64,000 nt of DNA from Polyangiaceae bacterium (lineage in GTDB: Bacteria; Myxococcota_A; Polyangia; Polyangiales; Polyangiaceae), in contig JAWKRG010000012.1 of NCBI GenBank assembly GCA_041389725.1, positions 124,001 to 188,000 of the forward strand. The letters are read 5' to 3'. Both the position numbers and the translations under genes were made by a program. The notes under the pieces are model-generated. The model saw only the letters and a program-made list of their open reading frames with translations, did not search any database and was not told the DNA's origin. Below are positions 16,763-25,037 of this stretch, piece by piece. Positions within the stretch are counted from its first letter, which is position 1. Every line of letters starts with the position of its first letter.

Positions 16763-17818
16763 GTGGAAGCGCGGGCAGGTCCCCGCGACGGAGGAATCGT
16801 GCCGAACGTTGCCATGTGGGTCCGCGCCCTCAGAGTCATCCCGCGCATCACCAAAGAGGACTGGAGCGAACTGGACATCGTGTCGCGCTGGCTCATCGCG
16901 ACGCGCTTCACGGTGATCATCATGACGCTGATCGCTGCGGCGATTGGCGGGCTCTTGGCCTATCGGGACGATGCCTTCGACGGCGTACTCTTTGCGCTGA
17001 CTTGCGTCGGACTCGTGTTCGCTCATGCGACCAACAACCTGATCAACGACCTCACGGACCATGCCAAGGGTGTCGACGAGGGCAACTACTTCCGGACTCA
17101 GTACGGACCGCAGCCCTTGGAGCACGGGCTGCTCAGCGTCCGTCAGATGCTACGCTACACGGTCTTCACCGGGGCCGTCGCGCTGCTGTGCGGAGGACTG
17201 CTGGTGTTCTTGAGGGGCCAAGCCACTCTGACCTTGCTCGCCGTCGGCATCTTCTTCGTGCTGTTCTACACGTGGCCGTTGAAGTACTTCGGTCTGGGAG
17301 AGCCGGCAGTGCTCGTAGTCTGGGGACCGCTGATGGTGGGCGGTACCTATTACGTGGTCACCGGGCGCTTCGACTGGAACGTGGCGCTCGCCAGCATGCC
17401 CTTTTCCCTGGGAGCGACCGCAGTGCTGTTCGGCAAGCACATCGACAAGCTGGGCGCCGATCAGAAGAAGAAGATCCGAACCTTGCCCGTGTTGCTCGGG
17501 GAGGCGCTGAGTCGATACCTGACGTTGGTCATGCTGTTTGGGCAGTACGTGCTGGTGGGAGCGCTCTTTGTCCGCGGCTACTTCTCCGTGCCGATCCTAG
17601 GCGTCGCCCTGGCGCTGCCGACCTTGGCATTGGCCGTGAAGGCCTACCGCGCTCCTCGCCCGGAACGACCCCCGGCTCGCTACCCGGAGCGGGTGTGGCC
17701 GCTCTGGTTCGTGGCCTTCGCCTTCCTGCACATGCGGCGCTTTGGCGCGCTCTTCGTGCTGGGGATCGTGCTCGACATCTTGGCGCGCAAGATGGGCCTG
17801 GTCGCGCCATTCGGCTAG
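16763..17818 (+). CDS. UbiA-family prenyltransferase, MenA-like
   Basis: The 351-residue polytopic membrane protein has the two Asp-rich motifs of the UbiA superfamily: NLINDLTDHAKGVD (about 92-105) and HIDKLGADQKKKIRTLPV (about 228-245), which bind Mg-prenyl diphosphate. The order NDxxDxxxGxD and the following YGPQPLEHG segment resemble MenA (1,4-dihydroxy-2-naphthoate prenyltransferase), so a role in menaquinone synthesis is plausible. No men genes are adjacent, and other UbiA members cannot be excluded. A GTG at 16763 gives the longest form; a start at the ATG 16814 would remove 17 hydrophilic residues without touching any motif. It converges with the SDR gene, with only three bases between the stop codons. 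Confidence 0.82.
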   Translation: MEARAGPRDGGIVPNVAMWVRALRVIPRITKEDWSELDIVSRWLIATRFTVIIMTLIAAAIGGLLAYRDDAFDGVLFALTCVGLVFAHATNNLINDLTDHAKGVDEGNYFRTQYGPQPLEHGLLSVRQMLRYTVFTGAVALLCGGLLVFLRGQATLTLLAVGIFFVLFYTWPLKYFGLGEPAVLVVWGPLMVGGTYYVVTGRFDWNVALASMPFSLGATAVLFGKHIDKLGADQKKKIRTLPVLLGEALSRYLTLVMLFGQYVLVGALFVRGYFSVPILGVALALPTLALAVKAYRAPRPERPPARYPERVWPLWFVAFAFLHMRRFGALFVLGIVLDILARKMGLVAPFG

Positions 17819-17821
17819 TCT

Positions 17822-18484
17822 TCACCAGGGCAGGGGGTCGCCGTTCATGTGGACGAAGCGACCGGTGGTCGACAGCTCGAGATCGTCGATCCGCGCCAAG
17901 AGACCCCGCGCTGCTTCGTCTGGATCGATCATCCCGTTTTGCCCGGTCATCGCCGTACGCACGAAGCCCGGATGTAGGATCACGACAGCTATCTGCCGGG
18001 GCGCCAGATCGAGCGACAGGCTCTTGCCGAAGGCGTTCAATGCCGCCTTGCTCATGCGGTAGCCGTAGTACCCGCCCGAGCCATTGTCCTCCATCGAGCC
18101 CATGCGACTGGTGACCAGGGCGATCTTGCTGCCAGGGTGCATCAGCGGCAACAGCGCCTGCGTGATGCGCAGGGGCCCGAGGGCGTTGGTGGCGAATTGC
18201 TCCAGTACGGCGTCTGCCTGCACGTCACTGATGCCGTCGGGGCGCAGCAGTCCCGCGTTGTTGATCAGCAGGTCCACGCTCTGCCCCAGCAAGCGATCGC
18301 GCAGGGCTGCAATGTCGTCGCCGTTGGTCAGGTCTACGTTGGCCTCGATGCGTATTCCGAGCGCCTCCAACGCCGAGGAGCTGTGCCGACAGATGGCGAC
18401 CACTTCGTTGCCCCGCGCCACCAACTGCTTTGCGAGCTCCAGGCCGATGCCGCGGTTGGCTCCTGTCACGATGGCGATGCCCAT
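17822..18484 (-). CDS. Short-chain dehydrogenase/reductase
   Basis: A 220-residue classical SDR with an N-terminal Rossmann fold: TGANRGIG (residues 7-14) binds the cofactor, NNAG (74-77) stabilises the central sheet, and the catalytic Ser (VTSRMGS), Tyr and Lys (YGYRMSK) are present. The Arg after Asn in the glycine-rich loop is compatible with NADP(H), but the substrate is unknown. Its relatives include sniffer-type carbonyl reductases, which have this short length. It lies nine bases downstream of the helicase gene and is probably cotranscribed. Confidence 0.9.
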   Translation of the reverse strand: MGIAIVTGANRGIGLELAKQLVARGNEVVAICRHSSSALEALGIRIEANVDLTNGDDIAALRDRLLGQSVDLLINNAGLLRPDGISDVQADAVLEQFATNALGPLRITQALLPLMHPGSKIALVTSRMGSMEDNGSGGYYGYRMSKAALNAFGKSLSLDLAPRQIAVVILHPGFVRTAMTGQNGMIDPDEAARGLLARIDDLELSTTGRFVHMNGDPLPW

Positions 18485-18493
18485 GGCTGTCCC

Positions 18494-20899
18494 TCACTTG
18501 TTGTTGAGCCCCAGCAGTGCTTCTACCTCGGCTAACGCGCTGTCGGGAGTCCATGCGCTTTCCGCGGCCGGGGCGCCGGGGTCCGAGACTTTGCGCTCCT
18601 CGGTCCTCGCGTTCTGGGGCCGGGCGGGCGTCGCAGTCGGGGCAGCGGGCGGGGGGCGCTCGGCCACCTTCGGCGGCGAGGGTCGGTCGGGCGTTGGCAA
18701 GGGCGCGTCCAGGTGAGGTCGCGGTTGGGGCCGCTCTGCCAGCGTCGGCGAGGGCACGATCACGGGCGGCGGCGCAGCGGGGCGTAGCGACGCTTCTCCC
18801 GAGGCCCGAGGGCCCGCAGGGGCCTTCGCCGCGCGCGCAGCTTGGCGCGGTGCGCGGCTCCCGGAGCGACGTTCCTTCTTCCCACGCGATTGCTCGATGG
18901 CTCGCGCCTCGGCGGCCAGGAGAAGCCGAGCTTCTTCGGCGACCTCTTCGGCCTTTGCCGTGTCGCCCCGCATCTCCAGCAGAAAGCGACTGGGGATTTG
19001 TGGTCGCAGCTTGCCCCACTTCATACGATTCTTGCAGAGCGAGAGCGTCAGCGTCTCGCGGGCACGCGTGACGCCCACGTAACAAAGGCGACGCTCTTCC
19101 GCGATGGTATCGCCACCGTCGGTCACGGATCGCTTGTGAGGCAACAGCCCTTCCTCCATGCCAACCATGTAGACGTGCGGGAACTCGAGCCCCTTCGCGC
19201 TGTGCAAGGTCATGAGGGTGACCGCGTGCTCTTGACGCTCCTCGGGGTCGTCCTTGGAGTCTTCGCGCCCGGCGAGACTGCACTCCTCCAGAAATCCGAG
19301 CAGGGAGGGGGAGTCGCTGTGGGCTTCGTACTGTGCGATGGCGTTGACTAGTTCCTCGATGGAATTCATGCGCGCCTCGACGTCGCCGGCGTTCTTGTAG
19401 TTCCGCTCGATCTCGGCCCTGTAGTCGATGGTCTGAAGCATTTCCGCTGCCACCGCAGCTAGCGGCACGTGACCCAGTTGCGCGCGTAGATGCGACAGCA
19501 TCCGGCGGAAGCCCTCGATGCGCTCGGCCACGACCGTGGTAAGCTCGCCACTCTCGAGAGCGTCGGGCAAGATGTCCCACACGCTGCTGCCCGCTGCGAC
19601 CGCCCGGGTCAGCAGTTGGGCGACGGTGCTGGCGCCGATCCCCCGCGCTGGCGTGTTGATCACGCGCAGCAGCGAGACTTCGTCGGCAGGGTTCGCCAAC
19701 ACCCTCAGATACGCCACGATGTCGCGGATTTCCTTGCGATCGTAGAAGGACTGCCCCCCCACCAAGACATAAGGCACGCCTGCCCGGCGCAGTTCGAGTT
19801 CGAAGGCGCGCGGTTGCTCGTTGGTGCGGAACAGAATCGCGACGTCGCTGGGACTGACCCGTTCGGGGTTGTTCTCGCCGGTTCGATGCGCGATCTCGCG
19901 CACTACCTGTTCGGCTTCCGCCGTTTCGTCTTCGAAGCGGAGGAAGCGAGGCAATTCCCCGCCCTGGCGAGAGGGGCGCAGGGTCTTGTCGTGACGCTCG
20001 CTGTTGTGAGCGATCAAGGTGTTGGCCAGACTCAAGATCGGTGCTCGCGAGCGGTAGTTGTCCTCCAAGCGCACGACTTTGGCTTCGGGCCAATCCCGTT
20101 GAAAACTCAGGATGTGCGTGACCTCCGCGCCCCGCCAGCCGTAGATCGACTGGTCGTCGTCCCCCACGACGCACAGGTTGCGGTGGCGCTCGGCCAGGGC
20201 TTTCACAATCCGGTACTGCAGTCCGTTGGTGTCCTGGTACTCGTCGATCAGCAAGTGGTCGAAGCGCGTGGCCTCGGCAATGCGGACATCGGGATGCTCG
20301 GCGAACAACTGTTCCACGTTGAGCAGTAGGTCGTCGAAGTCCATGGCGCCGCTGGCACGCAGCGCGGCCTGGTACTTGTCGTAGGCGAGCGCCGCCAGTT
20401 GCTCCTTGTCCGTTTCGGCCGCGTCCATGGCACGGTCGCTGGGCAGGTTGCGGCTCTTCCAGCCAGAGACGATGAAAATGAACTCCGAAGGCTTGAGCTT
20501 CTCGTGTCCGACCCGCACGTCGCGCAATGCTTGGCGAGCCAAGGTCTCCTGGTCGCTGCGGTCGTAGATGGAGAAGTGCGTCGGGTACCCAAGCTGCGTC
20601 GCGTGACGCCTCAAGATGCGCACACACAGCGAGTGAAAGGTGGAAATCTCCGGCTTGGTGGCGCCTCGGCGGCGACGACCTAGCAGCGCCAAGGCTCGCT
20701 CGCGCATCTCTTTGGCCGCCTTGTTCGTGAAGGTGACGGCCAGGATGCGGTCGGGCTTGACTCGATGCTTGATCAGTTCGGCGATTCGGTAGGTGATGAC
20801 GCGCGTCTTGCCCGTTCCCGCGCCCGCCAACACGAGCAGCGGCCCCGACAGCGTTGTCACCGCGTCGCGCTGAGGACGGTTGAGCCCGGGATCGCGCAT
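18494..20899 (-). CDS. uvrD: UvrD/PcrA-type superfamily 1 DNA helicase
   Basis: The 801-residue protein has all SF1A motifs: Walker A AGAGTGKT (25-32), Walker B DEYQDTN (about 217-223), VVGDDDQSIYGWRGA, VRLEDNYRS, TLMTLHSAKGLEF (motif V region) and RRLCYVGVTRARETL (motif VI). It is an ATP-dependent 3'-5' helicase acting in nucleotide excision repair, mismatch repair or replication restart. The C-terminus (from about 690) is a Pro/Ala/Arg-rich linker ending in a short hydrophobic segment (ALAEVEALLGL), a place where PcrA-type enzymes carry a partner-binding (Tudor-like) tail. The ATG at 20899 starts just before the conserved LNRPQRDAV; the upstream open frame overlaps the divergent dehydrogenase. 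PcrA, UvrD and Rep cannot be separated from motifs alone. Confidence 0.94.
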   Translation of the reverse strand: MRDPGLNRPQRDAVTTLSGPLLVLAGAGTGKTRVITYRIAELIKHRVKPDRILAVTFTNKAAKEMRERALALLGRRRRGATKPEISTFHSLCVRILRRHATQLGYPTHFSIYDRSDQETLARQALRDVRVGHEKLKPSEFIFIVSGWKSRNLPSDRAMDAAETDKEQLAALAYDKYQAALRASGAMDFDDLLLNVEQLFAEHPDVRIAEATRFDHLLIDEYQDTNGLQYRIVKALAERHRNLCVVGDDDQSIYGWRGAEVTHILSFQRDWPEAKVVRLEDNYRSRAPILSLANTLIAHNSERHDKTLRPSRQGGELPRFLRFEDETAEAEQVVREIAHRTGENNPERVSPSDVAILFRTNEQPRAFELELRRAGVPYVLVGGQSFYDRKEIRDIVAYLRVLANPADEVSLLRVINTPARGIGASTVAQLLTRAVAAGSSVWDILPDALESGELTTVVAERIEGFRRMLSHLRAQLGHVPLAAVAAEMLQTIDYRAEIERNYKNAGDVEARMNSIEELVNAIAQYEAHSDSPSLLGFLEECSLAGREDSKDDPEERQEHAVTLMTLHSAKGLEFPHVYMVGMEEGLLPHKRSVTDGGDTIAEERRLCYVGVTRARETLTLSLCKNRMKWGKLRPQIPSRFLLEMRGDTAKAEEVAEEARLLLAAEARAIEQSRGKKERRSGSRAPRQAARAAKAPAGPRASGEASLRPAAPPPVIVPSPTLAERPQPRPHLDAPLPTPDRPSPPKVAERPPPAAPTATPARPQNARTEERKVSDPGAPAAESAWTPDSALAEVEALLGLNNK

Positions 20900-21014
20900 G
20901 GTGCAGGCCAGTAGCCCTACGGGGGCTGGGTGGTCAAGGCGGACTGCGCGATTGTCGCGAGGCATCCGCGGCGAGGACCGCGGTTTCGTGGCGCGGGCGT
21001 GGTAGGGTCGGCCC

Positions 21015-22175
21015 GTGCTTTCCAAGGATGGGTTCGAGCTGCACCCCGGCCCCCGGACGGTGTTCGGAGTCGGCAGTGTGGACAAACTCGCGAAGCGAGT
21101 GCGGGTCGTCGGCAGCGGGCGCGCCTGCGTCGTGAGTGATGCAGGGCTCGTGGCGGCGGGAATCGTGGCGCAAGTGGTGGAGCAACTGCGTCGCGCCGAC
21201 ATCGACGTCGTCGAGTTCACGGAGGTAGAGTCCAATCCCCGTCGGCGCACGGTGGAGCGCGCCGCGAAAACCCTCAGCGGGGACAAGAACACGCTGGTAG
21301 TCGCCCTCGGCGGCGGATCGGTGATCGACGCGGCCAAGGCCATCGCTCTGGCCGCACCGAACAAGGGCAATCTCGACTCCGTCCGCTTCGGGACCAAGCC
21401 CGCTCAGCGCGGGCTGCGTGTGGTGTGCATCCCAACGACGGCGGGCACCGGTTCGGAGACGAACATGTTCGGCGTGATTACGGATCCGGAGATTGGGCGA
21501 AAGGTGCTTGTTGCGCACCCGAGTGTGCTGCCTGAGCTCGTGATTCTCGATCCCATGCTCACCGTCGGCCTACCTCCCGAGGTGACGGCACTCACGGGCC
21601 TGGACGCGCTGACGCACGCCCTGGAGTCATTGATGGCGACCCGTGCGAATCCCGTCTCCGAGGCGCTTGCGCTGCGGGCGATGGCCATGGTTTTTGCTCA
21701 TCTGGAGCGCGCCTTCTCCGACGGCGACGATCTGGAGGCACGCTCTCAAATGCTGTGTGCAGCACACGTCGCTGGGCTCGCTTTCTCCAGTTCCGGGCTC
21801 GGCGTGTGCCACGCGCTTGGTCACCCTCTGTCGGCACGCCTGGACTCCGCCCATGGCCAGGCCCTGGCCACGTTGCTGCCCCACGTACTGCGCTTTCATC
21901 TCGACGTCTGCGAAGCCAAGTTGGCGCAGGCGGCCATCGCATTCGGGGTCTTCGATGATCTCGCTTCCGCTGCCGACAATGCCGCCGCGGCCGTCGCTGC
22001 CGTGGAGCGCCTGAGCCGTGCACTCGGTGCGGACAAGACCGGAAGCGAGCTGGGCATCGAGGAATCCATGATCCCGACCCTGGTGGAGGACGCATTGGCG
22101 GACCCGTTGATCTTGACCACACCCAAGCCGGTCACGCCGGAAATTCTCGCCCAGATCTACCGCGACGCCAGCTGA
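21015..22175 (+). CDS. Iron-containing alcohol dehydrogenase
   Basis: This 386-residue group III dehydrogenase has the nucleotide-binding GGGSVIDAAK (96-105), PTTAGTGSE (about 139-147) and the metal-binding region: Asp in TGLDALTHALE, His two turns later, then GVCHALGHPLSARLDSAHGQA, where two further His residues complete the Fe2+ site. Such enzymes reduce aldehydes or oxidise alcohols with NAD(P)H. The substrate cannot be predicted; maleylacetate reductase and glycerol-type relatives are alternatives. The start is a GTG at 21015, about 115 bases from the divergent helicase start. Confidence 0.9.
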   Translation: MLSKDGFELHPGPRTVFGVGSVDKLAKRVRVVGSGRACVVSDAGLVAAGIVAQVVEQLRRADIDVVEFTEVESNPRRRTVERAAKTLSGDKNTLVVALGGGSVIDAAKAIALAAPNKGNLDSVRFGTKPAQRGLRVVCIPTTAGTGSETNMFGVITDPEIGRKVLVAHPSVLPELVILDPMLTVGLPPEVTALTGLDALTHALESLMATRANPVSEALALRAMAMVFAHLERAFSDGDDLEARSQMLCAAHVAGLAFSSSGLGVCHALGHPLSARLDSAHGQALATLLPHVLRFHLDVCEAKLAQAAIAFGVFDDLASAADNAAAAVAAVERLSRALGADKTGSELGIEESMIPTLVEDALADPLILTTPKPVTPEILAQIYRDAS

Positions 22176-22235
22176 GTCGCGGCCGCCCACGGCGTCGTGG
22201 CTGTGGCGGGAGGATCGCGGTAGGCTAGGTGGGTC

Positions 22236-23192
22236 ATGCGTCGAGCCCGAGGTGCAGCGATTCTCGTCACGCTCGCCCTCGTCAGCGTGGCGTGGTGGGC
22301 GCCGGCAGACGATGCCGTCGACCCGGCTCGGAAGAAAGAAGCGGCTGCGCTCTTTCGCAAGGCGGAGGCGGCCTTCAAGAAGCACGACTACGGCGCTGCT
22401 GCGGAAGGGTTCGAGCAGGCGAACCGCATCGCGCCACACCCGGCGGCCCTCTTCAACGCCGCGCGCGCCTACGAACGCGCTGGCGCCCTGGCGCGCGCCG
22501 CGAATCTCTGCGCTCAGTATCTGCGCGACGCGCCTGAAAACGACTCGCGGCGACCCAAGGCTGCAGGGCTCTTGGCCGAATTGCGCCCCAAGCTCGGGCG
22601 CGTGACGGTGATCGCCGTGGATGCCGAAGACATCACCTTGGACGGCGAGGCGCTGGAGCTGGACGAAACCTACGTCGATCCTGGGGATCATCAAGTTGCA
22701 GGGCGCTTCGGAGAGCAGCGGGTGAAGCGCAAGGTGAACGTCGTTGCCGGTAGCCTGGAGCGCGTCACCCTGGAGCCGAAGAAGGCGGCTGCAGCGCTGG
22801 AAGAAACGCCCGACCCCAAGGACGCTCCTGAGGCAGACGGACCCCCAAGCGCTGAGAGCAAGCCGTCGTCGGGGTTGGAACCGACCTGGTTCTACGTGGG
22901 AGTCGGGGCCACGGTCGTGCTGGCTGGGGCGACCGTGTGGAGTGGGCTCGACACCAACAGCGCGCGCGACGATTTCGACGCCAACCCCACGTCAGACGCT
23001 CTGGCGGACGGCGAGTCCAAGCAACGCCGCACGAACCTGCTACTCGGCGGAACCGCCGTCGCCGCGGTGGCAACCGGCGTCCTGGCGGCGTTCACGAATT
23101 TCTCGGGCAAGAAGGCCACCCCGCCGCCCGAGGGCGTCGCGCTGTCGCTAGCTGCGGGTCCCCGCTCCGTGGTGCTGTCTGGGCAGTTCTGA
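22236..23192 (+). CDS. TPR/PEGA-like exported protein, kinase partner
   Basis: The 318-residue protein has an N-terminal signal or anchor (residues 7-22), a TPR region (about 35-110, with AAEGFEQANRIAPHPAALFNAA), a beta-rich PEGA-like segment (about 125-180: RVTVIAVDAEDITLDGEALEL), an acidic/Pro linker, and two hydrophobic segments near the C-terminus (about 220-240 and 270-290). Its stop codon TGA overlaps the ATG of the Ser/Thr kinase by one base, so the two are translationally coupled and probably work together. A protein of the same build (41028-42023) precedes the second kinase in the window. It probably senses or binds something outside the cytoplasm; the ligand is unknown. Confidence 0.78.
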   Translation: MRRARGAAILVTLALVSVAWWAPADDAVDPARKKEAAALFRKAEAAFKKHDYGAAAEGFEQANRIAPHPAALFNAARAYERAGALARAANLCAQYLRDAPENDSRRPKAAGLLAELRPKLGRVTVIAVDAEDITLDGEALELDETYVDPGDHQVAGRFGEQRVKRKVNVVAGSLERVTLEPKKAAAALEETPDPKDAPEADGPPSAESKPSSGLEPTWFYVGVGATVVLAGATVWSGLDTNSARDDFDANPTSDALADGESKQRRTNLLLGGTAVAAVATGVLAAFTNFSGKKATPPPEGVALSLAAGPRSVVLSGQF

Positions 23193-24967
23193 TGGCGCAG
23201 GATCCGAACGACATTCTGCAGGAAGTCTCGCTCTCGGACATCGAGCTCACGCGTGCGGCAGAGGGCCGCGAGCTGGCATCTTCCCCGACCGCAGCTGCCT
23301 CGCCGGAAGCGATCGCCGGTGGCGTGGCGCCGCCTGCTCCTCCGGCTGCAGCGGGAGTCCGCGTCGGGCGCTACGAGCTGTTACTCGAACTGGCGTCGGG
23401 CGGCATGGCAACGGTGTACATCGGACGCCAATTTGGTGCCGGCGGGTTCGAGCGCTTGGTCGCCATCAAGCGCATGCACCCACACGTCGCGCGGGAGCCG
23501 GAACTCGCCGCTTCTTTCATGGACGAAGCGCGCATCGCCAGCCTCATTCGCCATCCGAACGTCGTGAACGTGCACGACGTGCACGATGCCGATGGCGAGC
23601 ACCTGCTGGTGATGGACTTCGTCGAGGGGGCGAGCCTGGCGACCGTCATGCGCTTCGCTCGCAAGCGCCGCGAACGCATTTCCCGTCCGGCGGCGTTGAG
23701 AATCCTCGTGGACGCGCTGCAGGGGCTTCACGCCGCCCACGAGCAATGCAGCCTGGAGGGCCGTCCGCTCGGCATCGTGCATCGCGACGCAACCCCTCAC
23801 AACATCCTGCTCGGCATCGACGGCAGCGTGCGACTCACGGATTTCGGGATCGCCAAGGCGGCGGAACGGAGCGTGAATACCGCGACGGGGCTGGCCAAGG
23901 GCAAGTTCCGCTACATGGCGCCTGAGCAAGCGCGCGGTGGTGCGTTGGATCGCCGTGTGGACGTGTTTGCCATGGGTGTGGTGGCCTGGGAGCTGGTCAC
24001 CGGCGAGCGGCTCTTCGACGCGGACGCGGACGGACAAGTCCTGCTGGCAATCACGTCTGGCGACTATCGCCGACCGACGGCGGTGGATCCTCGGATCCCG
24101 GCGCCCCTCGAGCAGATCGTGATGCGCGCGCTGTCGGTCGCCGCCAACGACCGTTTCGCGACCGCTCAGAGTTTCGCCGACGCGCTGGCGAGCTACGCCC
24201 ATGCCAATGACGAAGTGGCGTCGGCAACGGACGTGGCCCGTCTGGTGCACGAGTTCTGCGGCGAGGCGGTGCGCGAGAAGCGACGTGCGCTGAATGAAGT
24301 GCTCGCTGGCCGGCGACAGCCGCTTCGGGCCAGCCACGGCTCGATTCCCACTGCAGGGGCCAGCCAGACGGGATCCTCGGCCGGAACCAGCGCGCCTCTC
24401 ACGTTGGACAGCGTCAAGGTGATCCCGGCACTGTCCAGCGAGGAACTGGCTGCGTACCGCAATCGGCGACGGCTAGTGCTGGTGGGCGCAACGAGTGCTG
24501 GCGTGCTCGTGGCGGGGGGATTGATCGCCGGCGCCTGGTGGCTCCGCAGTTCGGCGCCCAGAAACGAAAGCGTGGTCGTGTCCGCGGCGCCGGTTTCCAG
24601 CAGCGTCGCGCCCGCGCTCTCGCCTTTGCCGCCGGCCCTCTCGGCGCGAGTGCGTATTACGATTCGAGCGGAACAGGCCGTCACCGAAGTGCGAGGCGCA
24701 GGGGTGTCGGACATCCAGTTCGTCGACAACGGCGTCGAACTCACCTTGCCGCGATCCGAGCGGGACACGCGCCTCACTGTGGTCTTCGCCGATGGCAGCG
24801 AAGTGAAAGAGAACCTGGTGCCCAAGGAGAACCTCGCATTGTGGGTGCGGAGCACATCGGGGCCGAAACCCGCTCCCGCTGTACGCCCCACTGCGGCACC
24901 CGTGACGCCGACGCAGAAGCCGACGGGGGCGAAGACGCCTGGGCTCGAGGTCAACCCCTACGAATGA
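23192..24967 (+). CDS. Membrane-anchored Ser/Thr protein kinase
   Basis: The 591-residue product has an acidic/Ala-rich N-terminus, a Hanks-type kinase domain (about 50-330), a Ser/Thr/Gly linker, one membrane helix (about 424-447, LVLVGATSAGVLVAGGLIAG) and a periplasmic tail with a beta-rich stretch. Kinase landmarks: ASGGMATVY glycine loop, VAIK lysine, HRDATPHN catalytic loop, DFGIAK, and MAPEQAR. The catalytic loop has Thr-Pro-His in place of the usual Lys two residues after Asp, a variant seen in other myxobacterial kinases. The ATG overlaps the upstream stop. A longer frame starting at 22937 is a shadow in the TPR gene. Its substrates are unknown. Confidence 0.9.
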   Translation: MAQDPNDILQEVSLSDIELTRAAEGRELASSPTAAASPEAIAGGVAPPAPPAAAGVRVGRYELLLELASGGMATVYIGRQFGAGGFERLVAIKRMHPHVAREPELAASFMDEARIASLIRHPNVVNVHDVHDADGEHLLVMDFVEGASLATVMRFARKRRERISRPAALRILVDALQGLHAAHEQCSLEGRPLGIVHRDATPHNILLGIDGSVRLTDFGIAKAAERSVNTATGLAKGKFRYMAPEQARGGALDRRVDVFAMGVVAWELVTGERLFDADADGQVLLAITSGDYRRPTAVDPRIPAPLEQIVMRALSVAANDRFATAQSFADALASYAHANDEVASATDVARLVHEFCGEAVREKRRALNEVLAGRRQPLRASHGSIPTAGASQTGSSAGTSAPLTLDSVKVIPALSSEELAAYRNRRRLVLVGATSAGVLVAGGLIAGAWWLRSSAPRNESVVVSAAPVSSSVAPALSPLPPALSARVRITIRAEQAVTEVRGAGVSDIQFVDNGVELTLPRSERDTRLTVVFADGSEVKENLVPKENLALWVRSTSGPKPAPAVRPTAAPVTPTQKPTGAKTPGLEVNPYE

Positions 24968-25037
24968 AGCATCGGGCTGCACACCGAGCGGGGATTACCC
25001 GCGAGGCCGCAGCGATTCCTGGCGCGATCGGCTGAAG

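Noticed and set aside
19490..20329. Plus-strand frame across the UvrD helicase
   Set aside because: The helicase motifs on the minus strand are unambiguous; the antisense frame has no motif.
22937..23191. N-terminal extension of the Ser/Thr kinase
   Set aside because: These codons overlap the coding part of the upstream TPR gene in another frame; the kinase's own ATG at 23192 overlaps the TPR stop.
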